Part shown: piece after piece, positions 1 to 13,038 of the stretch
How the letters are laid out: the number at the start of each line of letters is the position of its first letter
How positions within the stretch are numbered: the stretch's first letter is position 1
NCBI GenBank assembly: GCA_029532415.1
Contig: JAQOTA010000052.1
Span: 2,418,001 to 2,482,000, forward strand
Direction of reading: 5' to 3'
From: Marasmius tenuissimus
Lineage: Eukaryota > Basidiomycota > Agaricomycetes > Agaricales > Marasmiaceae
DNA length: 64,000 nt
The notes under the pieces: generated by a model
Database searches by the model: none
The model's input: only the letters and a program-made list of their open reading frames with translations
Told to the model about the DNA's origin: nothing
Made by a program: the position numbers and the translations under genes

Positions 1-245
1 ACGTCGATTGTGTCCCATCTGCAACTGTCACTACAGCTAACTCCAAAACATAATCCTCCGCCTCTTTGCGGATACGAAACTTCTTATAGCGTGCGCCAAC
101 GTATCCATTGACTTGCTCCTTACAGTCTTCCCTGTTTTGCGAAATTAGTCTCTATATCACAAATCTATAAGAATGTGACTCACCAACAATGAAATACGCC
201 CGTTCTTCTTCCGAGCTTTACTGCGTAGTAGTATTTGATCGGCAT
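1..245 (-). CDS. RNase H1-like N-terminal (viroplasmin fold) protein, partial
   Basis: This is the 5' end of a gene that runs off the left edge. Exon 1 (245-184) encodes MPIKYYYAVKLGRRTGVFHC and a split Trp codon; a GT-AG intron (183-132) follows; exon 2 starts at 131 and continues past base 1. The spliced product has the hallmark of the small RNA:DNA-hybrid-binding domain at the N terminus of eukaryotic RNase H1 and caulimovirus viroplasmin: an aromatic strand (YYAVKLGR), then W-x-x-CKEQVNGY, then GARYKKFR and a KEAEDYV helix. In the family this domain binds RNA/DNA hybrids and often sits before an RNase H domain. Whether a catalytic domain follows cannot be seen here; basidiomycete genomes also carry many stand-alone copies. 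Splice phase fits exactly (62 nt + 1). Confidence 0.7.
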
Positions 246-837
246 CTTATTGCAATCTCTCGAGAAAAATATTCGCCTTTCAGCTATGATTCGATGTTCG
301 CAGCAGGGAACAGTAAATACAGTTGGATGGTGGTGGTCTCGGACTGAGAGGCTCAGGCTGACGCTGATGACAGGTGAGGCGATGCAGACGCGTCGATAAG
401 ATAAGATTATGCTCTCCGATCTTCGGACCTTCGTCCTCCAACTAGTTTTACGCCGCTACACTAATTTGGACGGTTCAAACGCGCACCTCAGCTCAACAAG
501 TCATGGTAACATAAAAAAGATTGGTATATTTTGAATAGGGAGCTCAAACACACCACCGTACAGCCTAGCGCTCGCCCTTGAGCCCGAGCTTGATCCAGCA
601 CTCAGGGATTCCAACATTTCGACGTTGTGGGGCCTTCCCGGATGCCAACCCATTGATTCAAAAGTGGAACGGCCTTCCTTTGCCTTGTAGGCACGACAGT
701 GTGTTAAATTTGGCAACACCGATCTGAAGTTGACCTTGATAAGTAACCAACACGCAAAAAAGGGGAACTCGGGACTCACGATAGCCACAACAATTCAAGC
801 AGCCAAGGAGTTCGATCCCTCTCATGTCAGAGTCATT
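246..837. other. Intergenic, no gene recognised
   Basis: Only short overlapping open frames on both strands, with no recognisable domain. It contains the upstream region of the leftward RNase H1-like gene. Confidence 0.4.
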
Positions 838-1180
838 GTGTCCTCTTACTGCTTGCCCCTGCGGACCCACTACCCACTACCCACCCCAGCCTCGACCAAA
901 CCCCAGCTGAGCCCCTCAGCCCCGCCAGGGGGTGAAAGTCTCGGAAAGGGTCTTATCTAGCACGATATTCCTTCTCGACTTTGAGAACGCATCCCGGACC
1001 GTACCCTATGTCCCAGATCCCACCACCGCAAGGGTGGTCGATATCCAGACCCTCATCCGAGCCATCGACCACCTCTCTCCACCCGGCCTTTAACCAACGT
1101 CTCACGGCTACCAGACTCCTTTACCCATGCCCGTGCTGAGCGCTGGGTATGACATCCCTAGCACGGTTATAACGCCATAC
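838..1180 (+). repeat. Dispersed repeat, copy A (partial)
   Basis: A diverged short copy of a four-copy family. It shares with copies B, C and D the block ATATCCAGACCCTCATCCGA (about 1041-1060) followed by GCCATCGACC, and the 15-base ATCCCTAGCACGGTT (1154-1168), with similar spacing. The upstream part (about 838-960) resembles B and C around a 'GTGTCCT..CTGC' start. Full copies B and D are about 1.5 kb, so A keeps only one end. No intact reading frame runs through it. Confidence 0.7.
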
Positions 1181-1892
1181 CACACGGTGGGGTCAGTAGG
1201 AGCTGTGGGTAGAGGGGATCAGCTTGCTTTCTTCCTATGATAGTCGGGGACGCACAAGGTTATGTCCAGCAGAGCGAGTGAGCGTTCAAAATCCAGGGAA
1301 ACGCAACCTTTATAATCCTGAGGTCTCGTTGATTATCGATAGTCCATCGTTCCGAGTCCGCCATTTACCCGCGAAATCTGACCATTTCAAACCTTTTAGA
1401 AGACTTTTCACAGCTATCTTTCCCAAGAGGAAGAATGTCTGGCACCCGGAAGGCAGATTCTGATGGTGGTCGGTCGGCCGCACTGTCCCGTACGCCGTCC
1501 GTCGTTCCTTGAATTCAGAGGCGTATGGTGTGAAGTGCACAGGCACGCTTGAGTATGTCCGCGTCTACTGGATGAGTGTACCATACTACCAGTCGGAACT
1601 TTACTCACGAGTCGCGGTCTCACATTCATTCATGCGAAAAGACCCTTGTGTAATCGGGCTCCATCATACGCTGCTCGTTCGTGTCCCTTTGCTACTATCC
1701 AGGAATGTTATCTCAGTTCATCGATAGAATTACAACAAAGTACAACTTGCGAACGACGCGAAACGATCATAATTTGAGACCGCCCAGATTGTGAAGTCGC
1801 GGGAATAGAATGGAATAAATTACGGGTACTGTTAACTTTCCACATCAGATGCCAACACGTACGTGAGTGGAAGAATCGCCTCACTTCAGTAA
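1181..1892. other. Intergenic, no gene recognised
   Basis: Short open frames on both strands without a domain. The right end should contain the 3' UTR of the leftward metalloprotease gene. Confidence 0.35.
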
Positions 1893-3176
1893 TCAATCTT
1901 CGGCAGGATTATTCTCAGCGAAGTATTCATGGCTATCAGCATTCGCAATCGCCGCAGAGGGGTCGCTTTGCCCCAAGGATCGAGCACCACTCTGTCCATA
2001 CACGTGATCCTGAGTGCCAGCGATCTGGCTGAAATGCGAAGATTCGTGAATGAGAGTTCCAGCCTTGATAAGATGCGCCGTCAGATGAGCGAAGATTTGC
2101 CGCAATGCTAAAGGTTCACTCACCCGAGAGTCTGTCCCGGTGTTAGGAGCATTCCAGAAAGCACCACAGAGGTTGATGACGCCAAAGTCCCCGGTGACAT
2201 ACGCGTAGACTCCTGCGTCGGTACAGAAGCAAGTATAAGTGGAGTCACCCGTGAAGGGGTACCCTTTGATGGCGTTGAAGTGATCGACGACTGTGCTGTG
2301 TCGGCCATCATCATACTCGCCAAACCATGAAACATAGCGAGTTGTCGAGGATGTATGGGAGGTCAGGTAGCTGGAGTTCGAAGAGTTTGGTCAGGAAGAA
2401 GGGACGACATTATTGGATTCGACGTACGCATGAGCATCGTTAGCGTAAGTGACAGCAGATTCCGCGGCGGCGATGAGCTGGGCTTGCTGGTCGTCGTTAC
2501 AAGTATCGAATCCGACCCTCTTGACATGGCGGGGAACGTAGGAAAGAGAACCAGTGAACGAGGCCTTGAGTGGCTCTTCGTGAGAAGCTTGTAACTCAGC
2601 GATTTCGTTGGTGGCAGGGTCGATATAGAGAAATAGGCTGTTGGCACGGATGTCGTAGGATCCCTCTCCGGGACGAGTAAAGTTGTAAGCGGTTGATACT
2701 GGATATAGTTGTCAGGGTCATCTTGCCGGACTGCATGTGGCGACTCACAATCGTGATCGACCTGGAACGATTGACCGGGTTCAAGCACAACAAAGGCGGT
2801 TTCTATGTTGTTCTTGACAACGTATTCCGGTACAAACTTGGCATAAGCACCGGTGAAGACCGGGGAAGCACCATCAACACCGGTAATAGCAAAAGCATTC
2901 GTGGGAAGGGAAGAGAGAGCCGTGCGAGGATCCTTTAGCAATCTCAAGGGCTCATCGCCAGTGTTTACCAGGGAGGTCGTAAGTTTGAAGTTCTCCACTC
3001 CAGCGAAGTTGTTGGTGCCTGTAGTGATACATAATCAGGATCGGAAACGTGGCTCACAGGTGAGAAGAAAGAAGTCTACCTGAGACAGAGAGAGAAAGAC
3101 CCGGTGCCCCTGCCACACGTAGTGCCGATAGACACAGACCGACTAGAGCAGAGCGAACGGAGGAACTGAAACGCAT
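1893..3176 (-). CDS. Peptidyl-Lys metalloendopeptidase (MEROPS M35, aspzincin)
   Basis: Five exons: 3176-3080, 3018-2749, 2698-2428, 2370-2124, 2063-1893; the four introns are 50-61 nt and all phases agree, giving 351 residues (Grifola frondosa MEP is about this size). The start is the Met before a hydrophobic signal peptide (MRFSSSVRSALVGLCLSALR). A propeptide follows and ends at a Kex2-like ..HVKR site; the mature part begins VGFDTCNDDQQ. The catalytic domain has HESSH (HExxH zinc ligands and Glu base), then GTQDHVYG carrying the third ligand Asp of the aspzincin group (GTxxDxxYG), and the family tail ANADSHEYFAENNP. Family members are secreted zinc proteases cleaving before Lys. One in-frame TGA in the raw sequence falls inside the third intron (2427-2371), so the gene is intact. 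Confidence 0.95.
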
Positions 3177-5329
3177 GGCAACTTCGGAGAGAGGGAAGGT
3201 AAGGCGAGGGTTGAACTCTGTCGAGGCCTGGTCTTGAGTCTTCATTTTTATAGAGCCTGCCAGAAAATGCCGTACTCCTACTTCATACTGAGAGCGTATG
3301 ATGTGAACAAAAGCCGAAACGACTATTTGGGGAGCCCAGACGGTACCAATCTTACCGGTAACCACATGCGTATATTCCTTATGAAGCGCTATGATGTTGT
3401 GCCCTACATTGCCTTTACGATTTGGGGACCCTCGTATGCTGAAATCTTCGTTCGAGGCGGCCTCAAGCACACGGACTCAAAGAGTGAAAATGTATGTTCA
3501 GCATCTGAGGAGAGACGAGCCCCACAACATACCATCAAACATGCTGTTCCATCGTCGACGACTCAAGTAGGCATGTGGAATGAATTCACTTTGCCACTCC
3601 CGAGATGCTCCACTCCCAAATGTCTCTTGGAAATTACGCGTGAGAGACAGAAAGAAGAAGGTGCAAGGGCGCCCAAAGGCGCGAATCGTATGGCCAAAAG
3701 AACTTTGTGCGAGTATGGTATGGTGGAGTAACCATAGGTATCGTCGAGGTGCTGACTCATGCGGGTGTCGAGCAACATAGCCAACTCGTTTTCGTCAGAA
3801 ATAGTTGATGGTGATCGGCATCGGTCGTGTGTGCTGCTAAGAATTGGTTGTAACGTACAAGTTTCGTGTTGTGTGGTCATGAACAGGTTTGATGTACGAA
3901 AATGTGAAAGCTCATTGATTTGATTGATTAGTCGCTATTGCAGTTGTTAGATTGGATGAAGAGTGAATGGCGAATACTGGCACCTTGGATGTAGAAATCC
4001 TACTTAGGTATGCATCTTGTCATCCAGCCCCGCTCTATCCTCCTTTTCCAGCTCATGCCCATCATATCTACGTCTCATCCTCCTTCGAAGACGATGCTAA
4101 TCGTCCAGTATGCCCGCATGATCAGCGTTCGAAAATGATGCCAATGACCAGGTGTGACGATGCACACCTACACTTGAATGATTGTGGTACGGCTTGCTTC
4201 ATTCCGCGCGAGATGAACGAGGTTTTCAGGGCCCCTTAATCTGGAAATCGAAGCAGAAGGTCAACGCAGTTGTGACAGACTCGCTGTTCGTAAACTAACA
4301 TTCGTCAGATCATGGTAGATCGTGGCAAGGAGGAGAATAGAACAACCTCCGAGCGGTATTCATGTATTTCGCCTGGGCATAAAACACTTTAGAGATGTTC
4401 GATAGGACACGAACTCAGGACTGTTGAGAAACGCACCATGTTCTATTGCGGGGCCAGACAAGGAAGCAAGTGATGACACAAAATCATTGGAGGGGCCATC
4501 CCGCGGCGAAGCTGCAGTTTAGTTGGGCCTCGTCAGCTCGAAAGTGACGTGGACGAAGGTGGTTGAATGTGAGCCGGCCATTGACAACGACATTGACGAA
4601 AAGAGAGAAGACCAGCCAGCTTCCTGGGTCACCAGTGGGTTGCCGGCGTTACGATTATTCCTGCCATCACTTCGGGCACCAATCTCAATGCCACATTCGA
4701 CTATGTTCCGCTCTGCGTTGTCAGCGTTCGAATTGACGACAACGCTGGAGAAAGCAGTGACATAGACTGGTGTGTTCCATGACATTGAGGAGAACGTAGG
4801 TCTCAATGTTTCTCTTCGTTCTGGTTCAAAAAGCAATGATTTCGGGTTCACAGACGGGCAGGACAATGAACAATACCCTTAGCTATGACTAGCCAGAAAT
4901 TGGAATCGTAGCTGATTCCTGAACTTCATCTGTTCTCAAACTGAACGGGATCGACACTTCGTGCACACCTGAATTGGAGAGTCGTATAACGTCAGTTCAA
5001 ACCAATCTTGGGAGCATATCACAGAGCTATCGTACTCGAGAGAGTTGCTGCGGGGAGGCCGGAGGCCGGAGCACGAATTCCCAATCTTAAACATGGCTCG
5101 AGCTTCGGAGAGGCAGAACGGGTTCAGTGGTCAAATGGTTTTTAAGAACGTCGAGGGTCACTTTCCAAGAGGGTGTATGGGAGGGTGCAGTGGGTTTGGC
5201 AGGCCTTGGGCCTCGGTTTTCCTCGAAGCTCGAACATAGTCCTCAGCACACGGAACACAAGTTCATACTGGATAGGCCCAAACTGTTCGAATACAGGGGG
5301 TCAATGAAGCCAGAGAGAAGGGGCGTCGT
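3177..5329. other. About 2 kb with no secure gene
   Basis: Starts with the metalloprotease promoter. Several 90-165-codon open frames occur on both strands. A plus-strand stretch near 4640-4780 reads smoothly (VAGVTIIPAITSGTNLNATF then DYVPLCVV and a stop after DIDWCVP) like the end of a secreted protein, but no start, signal peptide or convincing upstream exons were found. A minus-strand frame at 3563-3880 starts with ATG but has no domain. I treat the stretch as intergenic or decayed. Confidence 0.35.
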
Positions 5330-6835
5330 ATATCTGTGCGTTACTCTCCCTCCAGAATTCCAGGCATCGAATGACGATTGAGTACAGTTTGATCCAGATG
5401 CTACGGTGGATTTGTAAATGCAGATACTCCCAGTGCACGAACCTCCCAGTGGTGTACCTTTAGGGAACTACGTGCCTATGAGCTTGCCGACCACTCCCTC
5501 GATATGTCTTCTTTAACCGTCGAACATGCTCTGCGATGGCCAGGTGCACTGACACCTGAACAACCAATGCGGTTGTAACTCGGTCGTCTCTCCCGTTTGT
5601 CAAAGGGGGGCTTGAGGCCGATAAGGTGAGTTCCTTGGGAGCCGCTTGGAAAGTGTGAATGCTTACCAGTGTTCCTCAGACTCGTCACCTTGTAGGAACT
5701 TTCTCCAGCAGCAGCTTTGGTAGAGTGCTTCCCACCCACACTTTGACGGGTTGGGAGGACTCGTATGCTGTTCTCCCTCCAACTGTGCCTATGTCCTTGA
5801 TACGTGTATTCAAACCCCGGTTGAGTATTGACGGTTTATCGACCGCGGTTTAGTTGCACCTGGAGGCGGCCTACCCTCGCTCCTCATCGACGCAGGGTTG
5901 TGTCTTGCTTGATCGCATAGGACTCGGCCGAATCGACCTTAGTGTTATAGGCTGAGTGAATCGTGAATCGAGATGAAGAAAGTGCAGAGCAGCAACAGTT
6001 TCTCGAGCTCTAGGTCTCTATATGGTTGAGAGGTGAATATCGGACAATTCGCTGCACTTTGAGACGTTGAGAAGCAAAACCAAATTCCCGAGGAGAGAGG
6101 CGTACTTGAAAGCGAGAGGTCCGTCCATATTGTGAGTGCGTCGATTGATAGGATTGCCTTTCTAGTTGATGATAAATGCCCTCAGCGAGGAGATCCAAAT
6201 CAAGGGATTCAGCACGTACCTGAGCATTGTGCCAGTGAGTACAGCATAGAGCTGCTCCGTCTTCGAGAATCTCTTACAAGTTATAAAAGTTGATCTTTTC
6301 CTCTTTGTGTCGCTTGTGTCCTTCCTGCTGGGTGCACACAGATCCACTGCCCATCACCGTCACTTTCCTATCCTGAAGCAGTTCCTTTCTACCCCGCCAG
6401 CGGAGAGAACTTGGAGAAGGGTCTCGGGTATGAGATCCCCTTCTCCGAGTTGGAAATTATGCTTCAGGCCAGCCCCCATGTCCCAAATGCCATTGCCGCA
6501 CCGGTAACCTTTATCCAGACCCTCATCCGAGCCATAGTCCACCACCCTCCATCCGGGGTCTTCCCAACCGTCACCAACGTCCCACCTCTACCAGCTCCAG
6601 CCACCCCCCTTCCCTGTCGCTGAGGCATGATTATCCCTAGCACGGTTTTGAAATCGTACCCCAGGACTGGAAGAACTGGAAAGAAGAGAGAGATCAGGAT
6701 CCAGTTATAAGACGGGCTGTTGGGCAGGAGGACGTACGTGGTCAAGCTGGCAGGTCTGAGGAAGGAGGTGAGTGATCCTGGCCGCGGTGACAATGGAGAT
6801 TTTATGGCGGCATTCGAACGTTGATGTGTAATCAT
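5330..6835 (+). repeat. Dispersed repeat, copy B (near full length, about 1.5 kb)
   Basis: Copy B matches copy D (inverted, 20880-22450) along its whole length in the same order. Landmarks: ..CCTCCAG at 5350, CAGTGCACGAA at about 5430, ATGAGCTTGC at about 5478, CACCTGAACA at about 5550, a GTGAGTTC donor-like site at 5628, GGGTTGG-AGNACTCGTA at about 5748, AATCGAGA-GAAG-TGCAGAGC at about 5970, ACCTGAGCAT near 6220, then the end shared with A and C (CAGACCCTCATCCGAGCCAT at 6516; ATCCCTAGCACGGTT at 6633-6647). Around 5705-5800, B and D encode similar peptides (LP-T--GW--SYA-LP--VP) with changes mostly at third positions, which suggests a former gene family. Intron-like donors and acceptors also recur. 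No intact product could be assembled and no transposase domain was recognised. Confidence 0.75.
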
Positions 6836-6865
6836 ATGAGTCGTTCACAGTGCCTGCTCCCTGTC

Positions 6866-8003
6866 ATGCTTGCTTCCGCCACCTTTAACTGGGAAGCAAA
6901 AACGGGACTACGAGTACGATGACGTGGAAAGAGACGTACATCTGACTCGAGCTGGCAAGACCTAGGCAAGAAATACTGGTACGCGAGTTTGTATTCGGCC
7001 CTCTGGGCAGCAGGTAAGGCCTCAGTTTGGTCCTGTCGCTTGTATTCGAGGCCCTGATTCTCTTTCGCAGAAGATCATTGTTGTGAAACGAGGCCTTTGG
7101 GAGCTCTTCTCGATAGACTACAGCCCTATGGCCCAACCATCTTATAGTGTGCCGCCAGCAACGTGGACTTTCGACGACTACGCACATCTCAAGAAGGGAA
7201 ATCACCCGCCGGAAAATTCTATGCCGACCGCATATGGACTAGTACCACATATACGGCGTTGGTGGGAGCTACCGCGCACTACGAAGCAGGACTTAGGTAT
7301 GTGTTTGGTAGAGCGGGACCCCCCGAACGGATTCCGGGATCTCTGACATCTGGAAATCGGTCGGGCCTGTTCATATCGGAAGAAGGTACTGGCGGCGAGG
7401 ATCTGTTTCGAAGGGATTGCCGGATCTGAAGACGTTATTGCACCTCCAACATACCAACCCCCCGACGACCAAGAGTTGCCCATTATTCTTTCACTAGTTC
7501 CCCCAAACCTGAAGCTCGAAGCGTTGAGTGGACTGGGTGGAATCCGGTCCACTGTATTCTGTATAATCGCTTCGTCTTCGAGTATACTAGACGAGTGAGT
7601 TCGATTCGCGGTTTGAACAGTTTCAAGGAACTCTTGCTCATCATGGATCCAAGGTCCACGTTGGAAACAGGGAACTCTGTCTCTGCGAGCCGTCACTGGT
7701 CAAACAGGGGGGGGGATTTCCCTCACGCACCAAGTCGCAAGTCTCTGGAACGGCGGTGGACCCATTTTTGAGGCAACGGACAGAGTGACTTCAAGTTGCG
7801 CTTTTCTGTCTGTTTTACATTTAAGTTCTGTAACCTTCTCTTCCATGAAATCTGTATTCGACGTCATGTGGCTCGTATTGCCGGGTGTCACTGGAGCAGA
7901 CTGTAAAATAGACAGAAAAGACCCGTTACCGGTGTGCGCAGGGTCTGTGTATGACGAGTGCGATGAGCATACACAGCGACATACATGCGCCGCACATATA
8001 TGA
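6866..8003 (+). CDS. Uncharacterised multi-exon gene candidate
   Basis: Several plus-strand pieces read as coding and can be linked by GT-AG introns, but the model is uncertain. An intron at about 7013-7074 (GTAAGG..TTTCGCAG) separates ..GKKYWYASLYSALWAA (or an overlapping frame starting MLASATFNWEAKTG) from KIIVVKRGLWELFSIDYS. After a probable donor at 7296, a long smooth frame reads IAGSEDVIAPPTYQPPDDQE then LPIILSLVPPNLKLEALSG. A donor at about 7591 joins an acceptor near 7629 into an open frame (QGPRWKQGTLSLRAVTGQTG) ending at 8003. No domain was recognised. It could equally be a decayed gene; start and reading frame of the first exons are guesses. Confidence 0.3.
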
Positions 8004-8421
8004 ATCCGGCTAGTGCCTAGGCGCTCTCATATAAGATTGTAGGAAGTTTCATCCCGGTGGCGTACCTCCATCTTCAACTTCGACTGCAAGCAAATTCACG
8101 GTGCCTGTCAGCTCGGACGGTCCCTACCATTCTTCCTGATCTCTCAGGCCGCTCCTCACCCAGCCTCAATTCGTCTGGATCACTGTTTGTGTTCCGCATT
8201 TGCGTCCCTAAAATGCTTTACAAGTCGGCTCGCATCTTCGGACGAGAGCTCAATCGTTGAATTCATCGACACGCTATCCCAGCTATATTCACTACGGTCC
8301 AGAGACTTCCGCGATAACCTTCTCTGGACGGCGTCAAATCGCCGTCGCATTTTATAGAAACCATGGACATTCAACACCGCGGCTCCACAAATAGGAGGTG
8401 CTGCACAGGTTCCTGCAGCGC

Positions 8422-8428
8422 TATAAAA
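8422..8428 (+). promoter_or_regulatory. TATA box of the small secreted protein gene
   Basis: TATAAAA lies 64 bases before the ATG of the next gene, a usual TATA-to-start distance for strongly expressed fungal genes. Confidence 0.6.
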
Positions 8429-8491
8429 TGACCACTCGAACCCACATACTTCCACTACAAGTACTTGCCATCACCGATCGCTATACTCACC

Positions 8492-9030
8492 ATGCGTTTC
8501 TTTGCTCCTCTCGTCGCTGCGTTTACTTTGACTTGTGGCCTGGCTGCTGCCCAAGAGGCCGTACGCTTTGGAGTCGTAAACGTGAACCCGACTGAGGCCA
8601 CCCCCGGCCAGGTAAGTAGGATTCTTCAATTCATTGCTGCTACACGCTAACCTTTTCATCAATCTCTCCCCCATTACATAGATTATTCAAATCACTTACA
8701 ACTCTACCCTCGCTCGCCACCAGCCAAAGTTTGTCGACTTTTACCTCCAAGGTCAAATCACGGCCAACAGGCCCACCCCTTACATCCTCATCTCGCGTAA
8801 CGAGTTCGGATCCAATGGAAACATTCTCCAGCAGGACGCTACGGTAAGCGTTGTCTCCGCTTAATGCGACTAAGAGTCCCTCACCCTACTCCTCCCAGGT
8901 CCCCGCGATTACCCAAAGTAACACTGGGGTTGCGCCGGGCAGTGGCTGGAACCTTTGGGCCTTCACCACTTTTGATCAGGACGGTATTACTCAAGTCGGT
9001 GGAGTCGCAGCTGGTTTGAAGATCAACTGA
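8492..9030 (+). CDS. Small secreted protein, function unknown
   Basis: Three exons (8492-8611, 8682-8843, 8899-9030) with clean GTAAGT/GTAAGC donors encode 137 residues. The N terminus is a signal peptide (MRFFAPLVAAFTLTCGLAAA, cleavage probably before QEAVRF). The mature part is about 115 residues: FGVVNVNPTEATPGQ, then strands such as QITYNST, KFVDFYLQG and TPYILISRNEFG, and the tail VGGVAAGLKIN. It contains almost no cysteine outside the signal peptide, one NST glycosylation sequon, and a predicted beta-rich pattern. I do not recognise a named family; similar short Cys-poor secreted proteins are common in wood- and litter-decay basidiomycetes. A TATA box precedes it. Confidence 0.85.
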
Positions 9031-10162
9031 GGGGGCGCCCGGATGGCATACTACTGTAGTACACTGTCGACGCTACCGATGTCGTTGGACTTGTTTAGGT
9101 CGATGCTTATATGTTACGGACTTGCTGGGGTTGTTCATTTCACATCGTAGCTCTCGCACGCGCAAGGCATACCAGAAGGAAGGCGAAACAATGACGCCTT
9201 CAGAGGTGCTAAGTATAGAAAGCATGATCTTAGTCATCCAGGCCAGGGCTGTTAGCGAGGAACGTGTGGGTCGCTGAACTCAAGTTGAGGTTTTGGAATA
9301 GGAAAAATGGAGGTGTGTCAGCAATTGCCTATACTGGTTCCGTTTTTATCGCTTGATTTACCATTTGGGCATGGATAACCCGACTCGGAAGTCTGGCACA
9401 TACACTTGCCTCAGAACTGACAAATTGTCATCCACAATTTCGCCCAATCTACCCGAAAGCGGACGTGAGTGTTCTATCATTAATCGTTTGAGTGGTTGGG
9501 AGATGCTGAGCGCTGAGTGCCACAAGGCTTTGGGGTGCTGAGAAGTCTCCGGTCCAAATGGGGCAGCTTGAGGGCAGGTCTCTGAGTCTGACGGAGATCC
9601 CTCCGCAGTCAACTTTCCCATCGACTTCCCGTCCAGTCCCTTCGACGAGCCACGGCACTCATCCTCGTTCTATCTCGAAATGTAATCTTCCTTGACGACC
9701 TTGCTTGCTTTTCGACAACTCTCCCCTAGTGTTCTAAGCAACCGTCAAATTCGTCTGGGATCTCACCGATTTTTACACAAAGGGAAGTACCAAGCTCTCT
9801 CTGAGTCTGCTACGTCTGCTACAGCCTTCGTCCGTGTTGAAACACCGCTCGGGTACAAGCTGAACTTGAGCTTGATTCGTTATTCATCGAATCCTTGTTT
9901 CACTGATTGCTTAGAAATCTCCAGCTCAACGGAGGCTGGATGTAAGCAGAGGCACCGTTATTCAGCTTGGTCATCCCAGATACATATTTCCGCAACAGAA
10001 ATCCTTGGGTCAATGTTGAATAGGACGAGTACTCAGGCTCAAAATCTGTTACCAATTACCGAAGCACCGGGGAATCGCTTATCTGCAGCAATACTTTCTA
10101 GCCACTGGTATAGCATACATGGATTCGGATAAAAGAGGAGACAAAGTGTTAGCAGGCTTCAG
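9031..10162. other. Intergenic, about 1.1 kb
   Basis: Contains the 3' flank of the secreted-protein gene and the promoter of the OYE gene. Open frames present (for example 9692-10132) lack an ATG start or a domain and were not accepted. Confidence 0.4.
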
Positions 10163-10191
10163 CCTCACAAACCTCTTGTCTCACACTCACA
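10163..10191 (+). promoter_or_regulatory. Leader block shared by the two OYE paralogs
   Basis: The sequence CCTCACAAACCTC followed by a pyrimidine/CA-rich CTCACACTCACA run sits immediately before the ATG here, and a nearly identical block lies just upstream of the second OYE gene (minus strand, about 25958-25930). It is probably 5' UTR or core promoter retained from the duplication. Confidence 0.5.
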
Positions 10192-10197
10192 CTTGCA

Positions 10198-11487
<1,290 letters not shown>

Positions 11488-11836
11488 CGTTGGACTTTCG
11501 AACAGCTTGTAGCGATGAATGGGCCTTGGGTCTAAGTAGGACACGATTTCCGTTTGACAATAGACATTGGAGTGCATGATGATCCGTGGCTCATGAGCAG
11601 GCATGGCGCTCGGTACTACCAACACTTACTTAAGAAAACTCAGTTTGAACAGCCCTTCCGAGCAGTTCCGTTTTCGAATTGGTGTCTGGGTGTCAACTCT
11701 GTACATTGCATATCTGCGGTACCTTCCTGGAGAAATCAGGATCATTTATCATAAGTCAACTAACAGTTGTATCCAGCGGTGAAATTCGACCTTTTCCTTC
11801 GTCTTCAGATATGCGGGAGCCAACCAAGCGCGTTGA
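11488..11836. other. Intergenic between convergent genes
   Basis: 3' flanks of the OYE gene (plus) and the cytidine deaminase gene (minus) meet here. No further gene was seen. Confidence 0.5.
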
Positions 11837-12565
<729 letters not shown>

Positions 12566-13038
12566 GGTGTACGATGTGGTGCTTTAGAAACAGCTGTATC
12601 ACGTTGACGCCAGGTCGAAAATGATAGTGGTAAGCGCGCGTGCTTGTGAGTGTAACCCAATCAAATTCATTAGGATTAGTACGATCATGACCCCATATGT
12701 CTGATAGCGGCAGTATCACCTACAACCTAACAATCCCCTCGCCTTTTACTAGGGGATTCCGTGGAGGTGGTACATTCAACGTCGCATTACCAATCTTTGG
12801 GATCACTCTCTATGAGAGCTACTTTCTTATTGTTGTTTTTTTCTTTTTCACAAACCTTTGGCCACTCAATTCGTGATTGCAGCTAATTGCGACACTCCTA
12901 GAACCTTCTGTTCTTACTGAGTAATGGAATATATACAAATTCTGCATTCCAATATGTATGTAGTGTATCGAGTGTGTAAAATAACATGATTATCTCCAAG
13001 TAAAAGTCCTACGTTAGCTGGGCCAAAGGGCTCATGAG
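12566..13038. other. Intergenic, AT-rich
   Basis: Lies between the 3' end of ERG1 and the 5' end of cytidine deaminase (both minus strand). It includes a T-rich run at about 12830-12850, but no gene. Confidence 0.5.

Noticed and set aside
2427..2429. Apparent in-frame stop near the middle of the M35 protease
   Set aside because: A 57-nt GTACGT..CCAG intron (2427-2371) removes the TGA and restores the alignment to the Grifola enzyme.
3563..3880. 105-codon minus-strand frame after the metalloprotease gene
   Set aside because: ATG-initiated, but with no domain, no splice support and Cys/Ser-rich random-looking composition.
7202..7696. 164-codon minus-strand frame
   Set aside because: It lies opposite plus-strand stretches that read better as coding and can be spliced; the minus frame has no recognisable motif.
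9692..10132. 146-codon frame upstream of OYE paralog 1
   Set aside because: It starts at a non-ATG codon, has no domain and overlaps the OYE promoter.
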